From Alloacidobacterium sp963823845 (GTDB lineage Bacteria; Acidobacteriota; Terriglobia; Terriglobales; Acidobacteriaceae), in assembly GCA_963823845.1 (NCBI GenBank), contig CAWGND010000012.1, positions 124,001-188,000 on the forward strand: 64,000 nucleotides of DNA, given 5' to 3'. Shown here piece by piece: positions 35,495 through 44,086 of this stretch. The notes below the pieces were generated by a model. That model was not told the origin of the DNA, ran no database searches, and saw only the letters and a program-made list of their open reading frames with translations. Position 1 is the first letter of the stretch. Each line of letters opens with the position of its first letter. Position numbers and translations under genes: made by a program.

Positions 35495-36579
35495 CGCCCG
35501 ACACGCTCCGCGTAATTCGTTTCAATCCATTGCAGGTAGGCACCGGAGCGCACGTTTTCTACCCAATTCTGATTCGCCAGATACCACTCCACAGTCTTTC
35601 GAATTCCGGACTCGAACCGCTCTGCCGGTTCCCATCCAAGCTCCTGCTTGATCTTGCGGGCGTCGATGGCATAGCGACGATCGTGTCCCGGACGGTCCTT
35701 TACAAAGGAGATCAGCTTCCCTCGCGAACCAATTGTTTCGCTGGGTGCAAGCTCATCAAGCAGATCGCAGATGGTTGTGACGACATCGATGTTCTTGCGC
35801 TCGCTCGAACCACCGATGTTGTACGTCTCGCCGAGTCGGCCGCGATCCAGTACTGCACGGATCGCAGAGCAATGGTCTTCCACAAAGAGCCAGTCGCGAA
35901 CATTCTGCCCATCGCCGTAGACCGGCAACGGTTTTCCCTCAAGGCTGTTAAGGATCATCAGAGGAATCAGCTTTTCCGGAAACTGATACGGCCCATAGTT
36001 GTTCGAGCAGTTCGTAGTCAGAACCGGCAGTCCATAGGTATGGAAATACGCACGAACCAAGTGGTCGGAAGCAGCCTTCGATGCGGCATAGGGGCTGTTC
36101 GGAGCGTACGGTGTAGTCTCGCAAAAAGCAGGATCATCTGCCGCGAGCGACCCATATACCTCATCTGTAGAAACATGCAGAAAACGAAATGCCTTTTGCT
36201 CCTCGGCGCTCAGCTCCGCATAGTAGGCGCGGGCCGACTGAAGAAGCGAAAATGTGCCAAAGACGTTCGTCTTGATAAAGGCATCCGGTTCTACGATAGA
36301 GCGGTCTACATGGCTTTCAGCAGCAAAATGAACAATCGCTTTCGGCTTGTGCCTATGTAGGAGCTTGGCAACCAGTGCTTCATCCGCGATGTCGCCATGC
36401 ACAAAAATGTGTCGTGGCTCTCGGTCAAGCGACTCCAGATTGTTGCGATTGCCTGCATAGGTCAGGCTATCCAGATTGATGACCGGCGAACCAACTTCCT
36501 TGATCCACGTCAAAACGAAGTTAGAGCCGATAAAACCAGCGCCCCCTGTTACCAGGATCGTATCTTCTTTATTTATCAT
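35491..36579 (-). CDS. rmlB: dTDP-glucose 4,6-dehydratase
   Basis: A 362-residue extended SDR with NAD loop ILVTGGAGFIGSNFVLTW, HFAAESHVDRSI, the active-site STDEVYGSL (Thr-Asp-Glu) and PYAASKAASDHLVRAY (YxxxK), and DHCSAIRAVLDRG. It makes dTDP-4-keto-6-deoxyglucose. It begins 3 bp after the chain-length gene stop, so it is in the same transcript. Confidence 0.96.
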   Translation of the reverse strand: MINKEDTILVTGGAGFIGSNFVLTWIKEVGSPVINLDSLTYAGNRNNLESLDREPRHIFVHGDIADEALVAKLLHRHKPKAIVHFAAESHVDRSIVEPDAFIKTNVFGTFSLLQSARAYYAELSAEEQKAFRFLHVSTDEVYGSLAADDPAFCETTPYAPNSPYAASKAASDHLVRAYFHTYGLPVLTTNCSNNYGPYQFPEKLIPLMILNSLEGKPLPVYGDGQNVRDWLFVEDHCSAIRAVLDRGRLGETYNIGGSSERKNIDVVTTICDLLDELAPSETIGSRGKLISFVKDRPGHDRRYAIDARKIKQELGWEPAERFESGIRKTVEWYLANQNWVENVRSGAYLQWIETNYAERVGR

Positions 36580-36582
36580 TTT

Positions 36583-37839
36583 TTAGGCTGTCTTCTTGGT
36601 CCAGATTGCTTTGCGGAGAAGGTTGAGGCGCTCACTTTGTTCCGGGTCCTGTCGCAATCGCTCCATACCTTCGCGGAAGAGCGCGACGAAAATGCCGATA
36701 AACAATCCAAACAGGGTTGCGCCGATGGTAATCAACGCCCGCTTTGGAGATGACTTGAAATCCGGAACGATCGCCGGGTCCACGACCTGAATCAGCGCTC
36801 CCTCTTTCGCCTCATCCAGCTTGGCCAGTTCGAACTGACGCGCCAGAATCTCAAAGATCGTTTCGTTGTACTTCACATCGCGCAGCTTACGAACGTATTC
36901 AACACCCGCCTGCGGCACCTGCCCCTTGGGCACAATCAGGCCGACACTGTCATCACCGTTTCCGGCAAGTTTTGCCAGCTGCGCACGCATACTGTCTAAT
37001 TCCTGCTGTGTCTGCACCACATCAGAGTTTTGACCCGTTGCGTAGGTGCGCATAGCCTGCAGCTGGACTTCCTTGGCCGTGATCTGCGCTCGAAGCGCCG
37101 CGGCTGACTCAATCAGTGCGCGGGCCTGGCTATCAAGCTGAATCATCCCCGTCTTCTGCTGGGTTTCTTTTAACGCTTCTTCCGCATTGGCCAGATTGTC
37201 CTTGGCCTGTATCAGTTGCTGCTCGAAGAAGAGCCTGCGCTGTGCCGCTTCGCCTATGGCCAAGTGCTGTGAAAGCTTGCGGTATTCCTCCACATAACCG
37301 TTAGCCATCTTGGCCGCAACCTCCGGATCCTTGTCTTCTACGGAAATGTGGATCAGGGTGTCTTTCCCATTAGCTTCTATCGTCGCATGGCTCTCGAAGA
37401 CTTTTCGCGCTCTGGACATGTATTTCTGACGGTATTTAGTCATCAAATCGAACCGCTGAATCATCGCGTCTTCAACTGTCTGACTCTTGAACATCGCAAC
37501 AAACATGTCATTGGGGTTTTTTAATCCGATGCTTGATCCCGCCAGAGCCCCTATCGATCCTAGGCCTCCGATCTGCGACATGATCGCTGAGCTGAGCGAC
37601 GAACCCTGCTGTGGAGGTAGGACCGTTGTGGTAGCTGTATAGCTCTTTGGAAGAAGAAACACAATGACGATCGCGACCACCGCAAAACCGGCAGTAAATT
37701 TAAAAATCAGCCATTTCCGACGGGCCAGAACAATGAGAATATCCAGAAGCGACATTTCATCACCCGGTTCCTCATGAAATGCCCCTGATGGGATCGTCTC
37801 CGATTCCCGGTGTCGGATTTCAGTCGTTGTTGTGTTCAT
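36583..37839 (-). CDS. Wzz/GumC-type polysaccharide chain-length determinant
   Basis: A 418-residue inner-membrane polysaccharide co-polymerase without kinase domain. It has an N-terminal Wzz region with helix WLIFKFTAGFAVVAIVIVFLL, the periplasmic signature KSYTATTTVLPPQQ, and a long coiled coil (residues about 190-300, GEAAQRRLFFEQQLIQAKDN). The C-terminal Pro-rich segment/second helix (PDFKSSPKRALITIGATL ... FVALFREG) has the PxxP-like motif of the family. It heads the rhamnose operon, implying rhamnose-containing exopolysaccharide or O-antigen whose length it sets. The broken sugar transferase at 5267 could belong to the same process but is far away. Confidence 0.92.
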   Translation of the reverse strand: MNTTTTEIRHRESETIPSGAFHEEPGDEMSLLDILIVLARRKWLIFKFTAGFAVVAIVIVFLLPKSYTATTTVLPPQQGSSLSSAIMSQIGGLGSIGALAGSSIGLKNPNDMFVAMFKSQTVEDAMIQRFDLMTKYRQKYMSRARKVFESHATIEANGKDTLIHISVEDKDPEVAAKMANGYVEEYRKLSQHLAIGEAAQRRLFFEQQLIQAKDNLANAEEALKETQQKTGMIQLDSQARALIESAAALRAQITAKEVQLQAMRTYATGQNSDVVQTQQELDSMRAQLAKLAGNGDDSVGLIVPKGQVPQAGVEYVRKLRDVKYNETIFEILARQFELAKLDEAKEGALIQVVDPAIVPDFKSSPKRALITIGATLFGLFIGIFVALFREGMERLRQDPEQSERLNLLRKAIWTKKTA

Positions 37840-38441
37840 TCCCTGCGCTTCTACGGTCGAATCCCAAACTCCATCATACCGCCGAGTTGAGGACAGCAGC
37901 CTTGGCTAGATTCTACCCGCAAGCGCAGGTCTACCCCAAGTGTCTTCAGAATCACGAAGTGGAATACACTTCAACGATTGAATCGCAAGTAATACGAAGG
38001 GTGTCCTGAAAAAACTCACGATGTCTCCCCCTGCCGGAATCGCTGAACCCGGCACCCATTTCCCGCTTCCCGCCCCATCCATCCGCATGCTATCCTCAGC
38101 ACACACAGGGACAATATGCGCACCGACCGGCACATCGCCGTTGTGAGCCCCGCCTCCAGCCCCAGACGCTGGAGCCAAGCTTTTGCGCGTGCCATCGCTC
38201 CCCGTAGGCATCTCCGCGTTCTGCCTACCCGGACGCGACCCAGTCTCTTCGGCAGCGATTAGTCACCGCTGCCCGTGACGCTCGACTGCGCACCCGGCAA
38301 AAATCAAAACCGCCACCCGCGTCGGCGTCATCGCCGGAAGAAGACTCCTCCGACAGCCGAACTACCGCCAAACCAATGCGGTGTTCTTAAGGAAACGAAA
38401 ACAGGCTGAAGCCAAAACCAAGGCCCTACAAGGAGAAAACC
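37840..38441. other. divergent intergenic region between wzz and aminotransferase
   Basis: 602 bp with promoters for both directions expected. AAGGAG 6 bp before ATG 38442 is the ribosome site of the aminotransferase. A 48-codon + strand frame (38116-38262, starting MRTDRHIAVVSPASS) faintly recalls LD-carboxypeptidase N-termini but is too short to call. Confidence 0.45.
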
Positions 38442-39836
38442 ATGCAGTCGACTGAGATCCTGAGCAAGTTCGGACCGAAACTCAACGGTCCCCTGCCCGG
38501 CCCGAACGCAAAGCGCGTTGTCGAAGACGATGACCGCCTCATCTCGCCCAGCTATACGCGCTCTTACCCCATGGTGGCGAAGCGTGGGCGAGGACTGCGC
38601 GTTGAAGACGTGGACGGCAATGAGTTCCTCGATTTCGCCGCAGGCATCGCCGTCACCTCGACCGGACATTGCCATCCCGAGGTCGTTGCCGCCATTCAGA
38701 AACAGGCGGCCGAGCTGATTCACATCTCCGGCACCGATTTTTATTACGAATCTCTGATTACGCTGTCGGAGCGCCTTTCCGCTATAGCACCAATGCCGGG
38801 ACCACATCGTTTTTACTACGGCAATTCCGGCGCGGAAGCAGTCGAGTGTGCCCTGAAGATCGCCCGTTACCACACCCAACGCCAGCAAGTGATCGCATTC
38901 TTCGGAGCATTTCATGGACGCACCATGGGCGCGCTCTCGCTCACCGCGTCAAAGCCACAGCAGCGTCGCCGTTTCGCGCCGCTTGTCCCAGGCGTCACGC
39001 ACGTGCGCTATCCCTACGCGTATCGCGGCTGTAGTGGCGGCCCGCAGGACGAAGAAAAATTCGCCCTCGGCTGTGCCCGCTATATTGAAGAAAAACTCTT
39101 CAAGACAACGCTCGCGCCCGAAGAAGTAGCCGCGATCTTCGTCGAGCCCATCCAGGGCGAAGGCGGCTACGTCGTCGCGCCGACCATCTTCCTGCAGGAG
39201 TTGCGCCGCATCTGCGACAAGTACGGCATCCTGCTCGTCGCCGATGAGGTGCAATCCGGATCCGGCCGTACCGGCAAATGGTGGGCCATCGAGCACTCCT
39301 GCGTCGAGCCCGACATCGTCTGCATAGCCAAGGGCATCGCCTCCGGCATGCCGCTCGGCATTTGTATGACGCGCGCCGAGATCATGGACTGGAAGCCCGG
39401 TTCGCATGCCTCCACTTTTGGCGGAAACCCCGTCTCCATCGCCGCAGCCCTCGCCACCATGGACATCCTCGAGCGCGAAGGCATCGCCAATGCCGCCAGC
39501 CTCGGCGAGCAGATGATTAGCCGCCTGCGCCAATGGCCTACGAGGCATCCGGTAGTCGGCGAAGTCCGCGGACGCGGCCTGATGATCGGCATCGAGATCG
39601 TCAAGGATCAGACCACGCGCGAAGTTGCCGGACAATGGCGCGATCGCATCGTGGAGCTGGCCTTTGAGCGCGGTCTCCTGATCCTGGGCTGCGGCGAAAC
39701 TTCCATCCGTCTTGCGCCTCCACTGATCGCAAACGAACACGAAGCAGCCATTGCACTCGACATTCTGGAAGAGTGTATTTCGCTGGTTGAAACCGAGCAG
39801 TTTGCGGCGAGCGCGCTCGCCAGTTCCGCCGTTTAG
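38442..39836 (+). CDS. class III PLP aminotransferase (4-aminobutyrate / acetylornithine type)
   Basis: A 464-residue fold-type-I enzyme. Motifs: GLRVEDVDGNEFLDFAAGIAV; phosphate-binding FYYGNSGAEAVECALKIAR; AFFGAFHGRTMGALSLTAS; the PLP-contact Asp in ILLVADEVQSGSGRTG; the Schiff-base Lys in VCIAKGIASGMPLG; and the arginine-clamp region VVGEVRGRGLMIGIEIV. GabT-like enzymes transfer an omega-amino group to 2-oxoglutarate. No succinate-semialdehyde partner is adjacent (the nearest ALDH is 9 kb away in another operon). The small monooxygenase-like gene follows on the same strand after 85 bp. Confidence 0.9.
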   Translation: MQSTEILSKFGPKLNGPLPGPNAKRVVEDDDRLISPSYTRSYPMVAKRGRGLRVEDVDGNEFLDFAAGIAVTSTGHCHPEVVAAIQKQAAELIHISGTDFYYESLITLSERLSAIAPMPGPHRFYYGNSGAEAVECALKIARYHTQRQQVIAFFGAFHGRTMGALSLTASKPQQRRRFAPLVPGVTHVRYPYAYRGCSGGPQDEEKFALGCARYIEEKLFKTTLAPEEVAAIFVEPIQGEGGYVVAPTIFLQELRRICDKYGILLVADEVQSGSGRTGKWWAIEHSCVEPDIVCIAKGIASGMPLGICMTRAEIMDWKPGSHASTFGGNPVSIAAALATMDILEREGIANAASLGEQMISRLRQWPTRHPVVGEVRGRGLMIGIEIVKDQTTREVAGQWRDRIVELAFERGLLILGCGETSIRLAPPLIANEHEAAIALDILEECISLVETEQFAASALASSAV

Positions 39837-39921
39837 TAGCAAAGCCGGAGACCGCAAGGTCTCTGGCCCTCCCCCCAATTCGGGCCGTCTGTACGATTTT
39901 TCCGCCAGGGAGGGAGTCTGC

Positions 39922-40236
39922 ATGATTACACGTCTATGGCAGGGCTATACCATACCGGAGAACGCCGATGCGTACGAGACGTTCATCCGCCTCGAAGTCT
40001 TTCCAAGACTCCACGAGATTCGCGGTTTCCTGGGCGGCAAACTCCTGCGCCGCAACCTGTTTCACGAAGTCGAATTCGTCGTGCTGACCCATTTTGACTC
40101 GCTCGAATCGGTGCGCGCGGCCGCTGGGGATGAGTTTGGCTATATTGTTATTCCTGAACCCGGGCGTAAATTGCTCACCCGGTTCGATCAACGCGTTGCC
40201 ATCTATGAGGTTGTGGTGGAGGAAGTTAAGAACTGA
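39922..40236 (+). CDS. antibiotic-biosynthesis-monooxygenase-like ABM domain protein
   Basis: A 104-residue ferredoxin-like ABM domain: ITRLWQGYTIPENADAYETF, a central LGGKLLRRNLFHEVEFVVL strand and the family-typical HFDSLESVRAAAG. Members include haem-degrading and quinol monooxygenases, but many are uncharacterised. Start ATG 39922, with GGGAG upstream. The longer frame from 39751 overlaps the aminotransferase and is rejected. Confidence 0.8.
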   Translation: MITRLWQGYTIPENADAYETFIRLEVFPRLHEIRGFLGGKLLRRNLFHEVEFVVLTHFDSLESVRAAAGDEFGYIVIPEPGRKLLTRFDQRVAIYEVVVEEVKN

Positions 40237-40245
40237 AGCACCCGC

Positions 40246-40398
40246 TCACTTGCGCAATGCCTGTTTGCGAAAAAACACGCCGGCGAAAAGAAACAGCACT
40301 GAAATCCCCATCGCGATCCGCGCATGCGTGCCCAGCTCTGCGTGCAAACACAGCGCGGCGTCGATCCACCAGACCACTGCGCCCACAAACCAGATCAT
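40246..40398 (-). CDS. small two-helix membrane protein, unrecognised
   Basis: A 50-residue frame from ATG 40398 (MIWFVGAVVWWIDAALCLHA, then ARIAMGISVLFLFAGVFFRK) predicted to span the membrane twice, with a basic C-terminus. No family recognised. The hydrophobic pattern and convergent placement against the ABM gene support coding, but the ribosome site is weak. The longer upstream frame (to 40554) is likely non-coding. Confidence 0.4.
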   Translation of the reverse strand: MIWFVGAVVWWIDAALCLHAELGTHARIAMGISVLFLFAGVFFRKQALRK

Positions 40399-40574
40399 GT
40401 AAGATTTCGACCGCACCTGATAATTCTTTGATGCAACTGATGAAAGGATATTCCCGATTCGTTCTTCGGCATCCGTACAAAAATGGGTGCCCTGTCCTTT
40501 CGCGTAGCTTGCGAAAAAGCCCGTCCTGAGCGCTATCGAAGGGATGGGAGCCACAAATCTATCAAGCCTGCAGT

Positions 40575-41738
40575 TTATATACGCACCAATTCCTGCTGGA
40601 TACGCCCCGTCACCTCAGCCTTGTCGCGCGAAGTCATCATGTTTACCTCGCTGCGAATGCCGAACTCCGGCAGATAGATTCCCGGTTCCACCGAGAAGCA
40701 GGTAAACGGCAGAAGCCGGCGTTCGTCATGCGTCTCCAGATTATCCAGATGCGCCCCACTGCCATGCAGCTCAGTACCGATATTGTGCCCCGTGCGATGC
40801 GTGAAATACGGCTCAAACCCAGCCTCACGAATCACACCACGCGACGCATCGTCAGCCTGCCATCCGGCAAGCGGCTTTTTGTCAGCAAAGGCCTCCTGAA
40901 CGACCCGAATCGCCGCATCCCGCGCGTTCTTCACCGCCTCAAATACCTGTTTTTCACGCTCCGAAGGTTCGCGCCCCAGAACGCCCGTCCAGGTAATGTC
41001 ATACCAGCACGTTCCCGCCCTGTTCATACGCGCCCAGATATCGATCAGAAAAAAATCCCCGTTCTGAATCCTCCGCGAACGCCCGGCTGTCGGCTCATAG
41101 TGCGAGTCGGAAGAGTTTTCATTGATCGAAACATTTGGACCGTTTTCCGTTACCATCCCCGCCCGGTCGATCGCTTGCTGAAACCACGTCATCATCTCGT
41201 ATTCCGTGATGCCGCTCTTCAACCTGCGATCGATCGCGCGAAATCCCTCGGCCAGAATCTCATCCAGCGCCCGCTGCGCCTCGTAGTGGCTGGCAATCTG
41301 CTCCTCGGAAAGCACAGCCTCGAACTGGCTCACCAGATCTGCCGAGCTTACGATGGACTTGCCCATCTCGCGCAGCAGTTCCACCGTCCCGGCATCCACC
41401 ATCGAAACATACATGATCGCGTTGCGCTGCGAATACTGCATGGCAATGCGCTGATAAGGCGCGAGCATCGCCTCCAGCCCACCCTGCAGTTCCTGCCATG
41501 ACGAGTACTGCGTCTTTCCTCCCGGAAGCGAATCCAGGCGCGCCTGCTCGATACGATGCACGAGCTTATGCGGCTCCCCGTGCGCCGGAATCACGTAGTA
41601 CCAGCGACGCGTGATGTGCGCATGCGGATCGAGCCCCAGGATGCGCCCTGCAATGGGATCGCGGTGATGATGATCGTAAAAAAGCCAGGCATCCAGCTTT
41701 ATATCGCGGAGAGCGGATTGGATCTCAGAAAGGTTCAT
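40575..41738 (-). CDS. M24-family Xaa-Pro aminopeptidase-like peptidase
   Basis: A 387-residue pita-bread metallopeptidase with an N-terminal creatinase-like domain. The five metal ligands are visible: Asp in FFLIDIWARM, Asp in CWYDITWTGVL, His in FTHRTGHNIGTELHG, Glu in FSVEPGIYLPEFG and Glu in IRSEVNMM. Cytosolic, no signal. It removes N-terminal residues before proline, or a related substrate. Monocistronic; the redoxin gene lies upstream on the same strand 39 bp away. Confidence 0.9.
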   Translation of the reverse strand: MNLSEIQSALRDIKLDAWLFYDHHHRDPIAGRILGLDPHAHITRRWYYVIPAHGEPHKLVHRIEQARLDSLPGGKTQYSSWQELQGGLEAMLAPYQRIAMQYSQRNAIMYVSMVDAGTVELLREMGKSIVSSADLVSQFEAVLSEEQIASHYEAQRALDEILAEGFRAIDRRLKSGITEYEMMTWFQQAIDRAGMVTENGPNVSINENSSDSHYEPTAGRSRRIQNGDFFLIDIWARMNRAGTCWYDITWTGVLGREPSEREKQVFEAVKNARDAAIRVVQEAFADKKPLAGWQADDASRGVIREAGFEPYFTHRTGHNIGTELHGSGAHLDNLETHDERRLLPFTCFSVEPGIYLPEFGIRSEVNMMTSRDKAEVTGRIQQELVRI

Positions 41739-41777
41739 CGGTCGAAAGCAAAGTCTATCGGAAATAAGCTGTGGACG

Positions 41778-42326
41778 TCAGGCAACAAGGCGCAAGTAAT
41801 CAGGACGATCCGCAATCGTGCGATGCCGGAACGACCGCACGAGCGCCCGGTCCCGGAGAAAAAAGATGCCAGGCATCTGTGAGGCGTCTTCGCGGTTCAA
41901 CCCAACGCCGTGTTTGATCAGGGCGTCTTGCAACCACCCTTTCCAGACGGCGGGTTGAAACACTACCCGCGCCAGGGAAACACGCCCCAGCTCAAAGATC
42001 GGATTCCGGTAGAACGACCCATCGGGATTGCTGATCCGTTCCACGTCGGAGAGACAGTAGTAGTCGAAATAAGGCTTTGCTCGCTCCGCCGTTCCCAGGT
42101 GCACAAAGACAGGACGGACGCCGCGGTCCGTCAGCGTGCCGTAAATTTTCGAGACATCATCCAGGGCCTGCCTGCAAAACGAACATCCAAAGTGCCGCAG
42201 AAAGACCAGCAGTACTGGCCCAGCGTCCAGTAGCTCCAGCAATGTGCGACCCGATTCGGCCCGCACGTCCTCAAGCGCTGAAGCAATCTCGGCCCTCTGG
42301 TCTCGAATGTCCGCTTCCAGATACAT
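41778..42326 (-). CDS. AhpC/TSA-type peroxiredoxin-like protein
   Basis: A thioredoxin-fold protein of about 182 residues with a CxxC active site in FLRHFGCSFCRQALDDV and the downstream strand pattern RPVFVHLGT. The C-terminal MPGIFFLRDRALVRSFRH matches the AhpC/TSA-2 (SelL/PRXL2-like) group rather than classical peroxiredoxins. ATG 42326 fits family length; the frame extends to 42395 without support. It probably acts in thiol redox in the cytosol. Divergent from the cupin gene (134 bp). Confidence 0.82.
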   Translation of the reverse strand: MYLEADIRDQRAEIASALEDVRAESGRTLLELLDAGPVLLVFLRHFGCSFCRQALDDVSKIYGTLTDRGVRPVFVHLGTAERAKPYFDYYCLSDVERISNPDGSFYRNPIFELGRVSLARVVFQPAVWKGWLQDALIKHGVGLNREDASQMPGIFFLRDRALVRSFRHRTIADRPDYLRLVA

Positions 42327-42460
42327 GTATGCGTCCTGCGCTGTATTGTATGCCTGCTCAAAAGGTGTGTCGCCAAAGCAAACCTCGCAGAGCACCTGAC
42401 AACTTCCGCATTTCTCCCTCCAGTGCTAGCTTGGTCGAGGAAGTTCAAGGAGAGCGAAGA

Positions 42461-42898
42461 ATGGATATATCGCGTCGGGGACTATGTCAGACTCTGCCAC
42501 TGATCATTGGCTCGTTAAGTACTGGTTCACTCGCGCAGTCGACGAACGATCAGCCGATTCCATCGTTCGCCCGGCCATTCGACCAGATGACACCGCACAC
42601 GAACGGCGGCAACACCGCGCGTCCGATCGTCAACGGTGTCACGCATTCCGGAGCGCATCTCGAAGTCCACGAAACCGTCCTCGCACCCGGAGCCATGCCG
42701 CACCCGCCGCACCACCACGTGCACGAAGAGCTCTTCCTCCTGTCTAAAGGAACGATCGAGATCACGATAGCCGGCAAGAGCACAACCCTCGGCCCGGGAT
42801 CAGCCGCCTTCGTCCACTCTGGCGAAGAACACGGAGTTCGAAACACCGGTCAGGAACCCGCGCAATATTTTGTTATAGCCATTGGAACGGGCGCCTAA
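42461..42898 (+). CDS. exported cupin-domain protein
   Basis: A 145-residue single cupin with a twin-arginine-like leader (MDISRRGLCQTLPLIIGSLS). Metal-binding motif 1 is GAMPHPPHHHVHEELFLLSKG, with three His and Glu. Motif 2 is AAFVHSGEEHGVRNTG. AAGGAG sits 9 bp before ATG 42461. A periplasmic or secreted small-molecule binder/enzyme, substrate unknown. Convergent with the amidohydrolase; the two stop codons overlap. Confidence 0.85.
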   Translation: MDISRRGLCQTLPLIIGSLSTGSLAQSTNDQPIPSFARPFDQMTPHTNGGNTARPIVNGVTHSGAHLEVHETVLAPGAMPHPPHHHVHEELFLLSKGTIEITIAGKSTTLGPGSAAFVHSGEEHGVRNTGQEPAQYFVIAIGTGA

Positions 42899-43941
42899 GA
42901 CGGCAACAGGCGAAGCGCATTTTCGCGATAGATCTTACGCAGCACATCGTCCGGCAGATGCAACCCATAGATATTCCAGCGCCCCTGCCGCGAGGCGTGC
43001 GAAGGATATTCAAAGTATTCATCCGCGGTTTCCAGAAAACGGAAGTAGAGCCGGTACATCGATTCCTCCGGCAGCAAATCGGACCCGAAAAGAATGCGAT
43101 CCGGAAACTTCAGAAACAGTTCCCGCGCCGAGTAAGGCTGTCGCCCCAATTCAGAAGCACGCGCGCTGATATCGATATAGACGTTCGGATAAGTCTCAAG
43201 CAACATGTTCACGCGAGAGAGATTCTCTCCACTCTCCGCCACATGCGCCGCAACGAAAGTCGTTTTCGGATGCCGCGCAATCACCCGGTCCCGCTGATCA
43301 AGCAGTTCCTGCTTAGAATACCGTGATCCATCGAATCCCCAGTCGGGATGCGCCGCCAACTCCTCATATCGTTCGTTCCGCGCATCGATCGGCAGAAAAA
43401 ACGCATCGGGGTCCGCCGTATGAAACATCACCGGAATCCCTAACTCAGCCGCCCTATCGAAGATTGGCGCCAGCCGTTCATCATCGACGCGTAACAATTC
43501 GCCTTTGGCATCGCGCACGCTCAGCCCTAGGTCCTTCCAGAACTTGATTCCGACCGCGCCGCGCTCCACCAGCGTCTCCAGTCGCTGCAAAGTCCGCGTC
43601 ACAAAAGCCGGATCCGTCACATCTGACCAATCCATCCATCCAATGGTGAAAAAGCGCTTCGGATCAGCTGCATGAAACGTATCAATCATCTGCAGAGCCT
43701 CGTGGCCGATCTTCATCGTGATGTTCACAATCTTCTCGATCCCACAGGCATCCATCACACGCAAAACATGGTGCGGCTTCAGCGAATCCAGATGATTGTG
43801 GTAATCGATCACGGGAAACCGGGCGCGCTCGACATGATGCTCATCGGAAATGAGCATCGACTTCGGCTGAAAATCGCTAAGTGGCAGAGTCACTTCAGCC
43901 TTCGCCGAAACCATCGCCACAAATTTGTCCCGTTCAGTCAC
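42895..43941 (-). CDS. TIM-barrel amidohydrolase (amidohydrolase-2 family)
   Basis: About 348 residues, metal-dependent barrel of the PF04909-like group. HxH is in FPVIDYHNHLDSLKPHH. Further residues are GIKFWKDLGL, VMFHTADPDAFFLP (His), TTFVAAHVAESGENL (His) and RILFGSDLLPEES (catalytic Asp). GTG 43941 overlaps the stop of the 50-residue membrane gene (GTGACTGA); TTG 43947 or ATG 43914 are alternatives. Distal gene of the kinase-transporter operon; likely hydrolyses or decarboxylates a lactone- or sugar-acid-type intermediate (inference). Confidence 0.85.
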   Translation of the reverse strand: MTERDKFVAMVSAKAEVTLPLSDFQPKSMLISDEHHVERARFPVIDYHNHLDSLKPHHVLRVMDACGIEKIVNITMKIGHEALQMIDTFHAADPKRFFTIGWMDWSDVTDPAFVTRTLQRLETLVERGAVGIKFWKDLGLSVRDAKGELLRVDDERLAPIFDRAAELGIPVMFHTADPDAFFLPIDARNERYEELAAHPDWGFDGSRYSKQELLDQRDRVIARHPKTTFVAAHVAESGENLSRVNMLLETYPNVYIDISARASELGRQPYSARELFLKFPDRILFGSDLLPEESMYRLYFRFLETADEYFEYPSHASRQGRWNIYGLHLPDDVLRKIYRENALRLLPS

Positions 43942-44086
43942 GATCAACCTGTCTCTTCCCGCTCAGCCCGGCAAACATGGCCTGCAGATCGCGAAATCCC
44001 TTCACCGCCACAATCAGAGTAATGGCAGCAAAAGCTACTCCGGAGATAACCAGCCACACCGCCCAAAAATATCCCCATGCGTTCAT
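43934..44086 (-). CDS. 50-residue single-span membrane protein coupled to the SSS transporter
   Basis: Below usual gene-caller length. ATG 44086 overlaps the transporter stop (ATGA). The product begins MNAWGYFWAVWLVISGVAFA, continues through a hydrophobic helix to IVAVKGFRDLQAMFAG and ends in a charged tail (TGA at 43934-43936). The tail codons overlap the amidohydrolase start. Overlaps of 4-8 bp on both sides indicate translational coupling. Small partner proteins of this type are known next to some sodium:solute symporters; the function here is inferred. Confidence 0.75.
   Translation of the reverse strand: MNAWGYFWAVWLVISGVAFAAITLIVAVKGFRDLQAMFAGLSGKRQVDRD

Noticed and set aside
34625..36360. 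Long + strand frames opposite rmlA and rmlB
   Set aside because: Shadows of the rml genes; the reverse frames match known enzymes end to end.
38116..38262. 48-codon frame starting MRTDRHIAVVSPASS, possible LD-carboxypeptidase start
   Set aside because: Only one short motif-like stretch, no ribosome site, and no continuation of the domain in any frame.
38949..39923. 324-codon reverse frame across the aminotransferase
   Set aside because: Antisense shadow of a high-GC gene; composition is Gly/Ala/Asp-rich and without domain motifs, whereas the + strand has all PLP motifs.
40490..40570. Segment with CGTCCTGAGCG and TCGAAGGGATGGGAGC resembling dispersed intergenic repeats of acidobacteria
   Set aside because: No second copy found in this window, so a repeat call cannot be supported here.
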